From positions 1 through 6,489 of the forward strand of contig JAGLQD010000271.1 in assembly GCA_023136985.1 (NCBI GenBank): a stretch of 6,489 bases of DNA, read 5' to 3'. The notes below the pieces were generated by a model. That model was not told where the DNA came from and searched no databases. It saw nothing but the letters and a program-made list of their open reading frames with translations. Position 1 is the stretch's first letter, and each line of letters starts with the position of its first letter. This document shows positions 6,057-6,489 of this stretch, in pieces. The DNA comes from Candidatus Sabulitectum sp. Its GTDB lineage: Bacteria; Fermentibacterota; Fermentibacteria; Fermentibacterales; JCC-6. A program made the position numbers and the translations under genes.

Positions 6057-6489
6057 CTAAAATGTAGCCTTGAGTGAACCCCATGTTGTGCCGTCGAGCG
6101 CAAGAGGATCAACTTCAACTGCCATAAAGTAGTTGCTGATTCCCGTTGGTGGAATCCATGGCTCCCAGATGATCAAATCATCACTGTAATAACTGTGAGA
6201 TACAGCAGAACCGGCACCGTCGCCAAGAGATGAAGGATATGCCTCGGCACTCATCTCTGTATTGACAACAAGCCAGAAGTTAGCCTCTACCTCAACTCCT
6301 GGGGAGTATGTGGCATAAACAGGTGCATAATGCACAGCTGTAAGCATTGTCTGATCGAGCTGAGCAACTGGACCCATGGAATCGCCGTTCCAGAGTTCGA
6401 TGTAAACATCAGAGGTATCCCATATTTTGCTTGTGCCGTGGTAGAACCAGATTTCCGACTGAAGCACTTCTGCTCCGCCAAAACCGGGA
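6057..6489 (-). CDS. Secreted-type tryptophan-rich protein (copy C), C-terminal part, cut by window edge
   Basis: The last 143 codons of a paralogue of copy A; the frame is open to the right edge, so the start and any signal peptide lie outside. It aligns with copy A from the PG(F/M)GG motif onward and shares WFYH, WDTSDVYIE(L/I)WNGD, the invariant TAVHYAPVYATYS block, NTEMSA, SDD-x-x-IWEPWI and the tail TTWGSLKA(T/A)F, ending in a TAG at 6057-6059. It differs by an extra segment around DGAGSAVSHSYY and by a PPTGIS insertion after IWEPWI that copy A lacks. A GTG within the frame (6465-6467) is not a credible start because homology continues upstream of it. Function is unknown, as for copy A. 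A strong terminator follows 26 bp downstream. Confidence 0.82.
   Translation of the reverse strand, partial: PGFGGAEVLQSEIWFYHGTSKIWDTSDVYIELWNGDSMGPVAQLDQTMLTAVHYAPVYATYSPGVEVEANFWLVVNTEMSAEAYPSSLGDGAGSAVSHSYYSDDLIIWEPWIPPTGISNYFMAVEVDPLALDGTTWGSLKATF

Larger units (their letters stand above)
5373..6335. repeat. Diverged direct repeats between copies A and C
   Basis: The two paralogous genes keep long near-identical DNA stretches in the same orientation. The clearest is 5373-5404 versus 6304-6335, 32 bases with one mismatch, encoding the HYAPVYATYS block. A second lies around 5453-5491 versus 6382-6420, encoding WDTSDVYIE-x-WNGD. They mark tandem duplication and could support recombination between copies. 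Confidence 0.75.

Noticed and set aside
5875..6084. Minus-strand open frame of 69 codons spanning the terminator and copy B
   Set aside because: It is read in a frame different from the family homology and runs through the terminator hairpin; the real content is the copy B remnant.

Overview
The window is a compact bacterial block in which every credible gene lies on the minus strand, so transcription runs from right to left. It carries an MEP-pathway IspH, an SPase II lipoprotein and secreted aromatic-rich proteins ending in a W-G-S-L-K-A-x-F tail. Together these suggest a Gram-negative, probably uncultivated lineage, perhaps in the Fibrobacteres-Chlorobi-Bacteroidetes (FCB) or Fermentibacteria-like neighbourhood. 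That placement rests on protein style only and is weak. No rRNA, tRNA, CRISPR, integrase or transposase was seen.

Right part (5150-6489): a tandem family of secreted, tryptophan-rich proteins of unknown function. Copy C (6057 to the right edge, partial) is followed by a strong rho-independent terminator (5996-6030). A decayed C-terminal remnant, copy B (5838-5977, 5'-truncated and frameshifted), comes next, followed by the intact copy A (5150-5755).

Left part (1-5105): five genes head to tail, separated by 11, 13, 28 and 17 bp, with no terminator visible between them; very likely one operon. In transcription order they are: (1) a 571-residue fusion of complete IspH (HMBPP reductase) to a UbiA-like polytopic membrane domain; (2) a small lipoprotein with a bacterial SH3 domain; (3) purB, adenylosuccinate lyase; (4) a membrane-anchored GAF protein with a degenerate GGDEF-like domain; (5) the first 179 codons of purL, the small-type FGAM synthase subunit, cut by the left edge.

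The operon joins the last step of isoprenoid precursor synthesis, directly tethered to a prenyltransferase-like membrane module, with two steps of de novo purine synthesis and two envelope proteins. The points most worth pursuing are the IspH-UbiA fusion, with its apparently lost first Asp-rich motif but intact second one, and the catalytically dead GAF/GGDEF-like protein between purB and purL.
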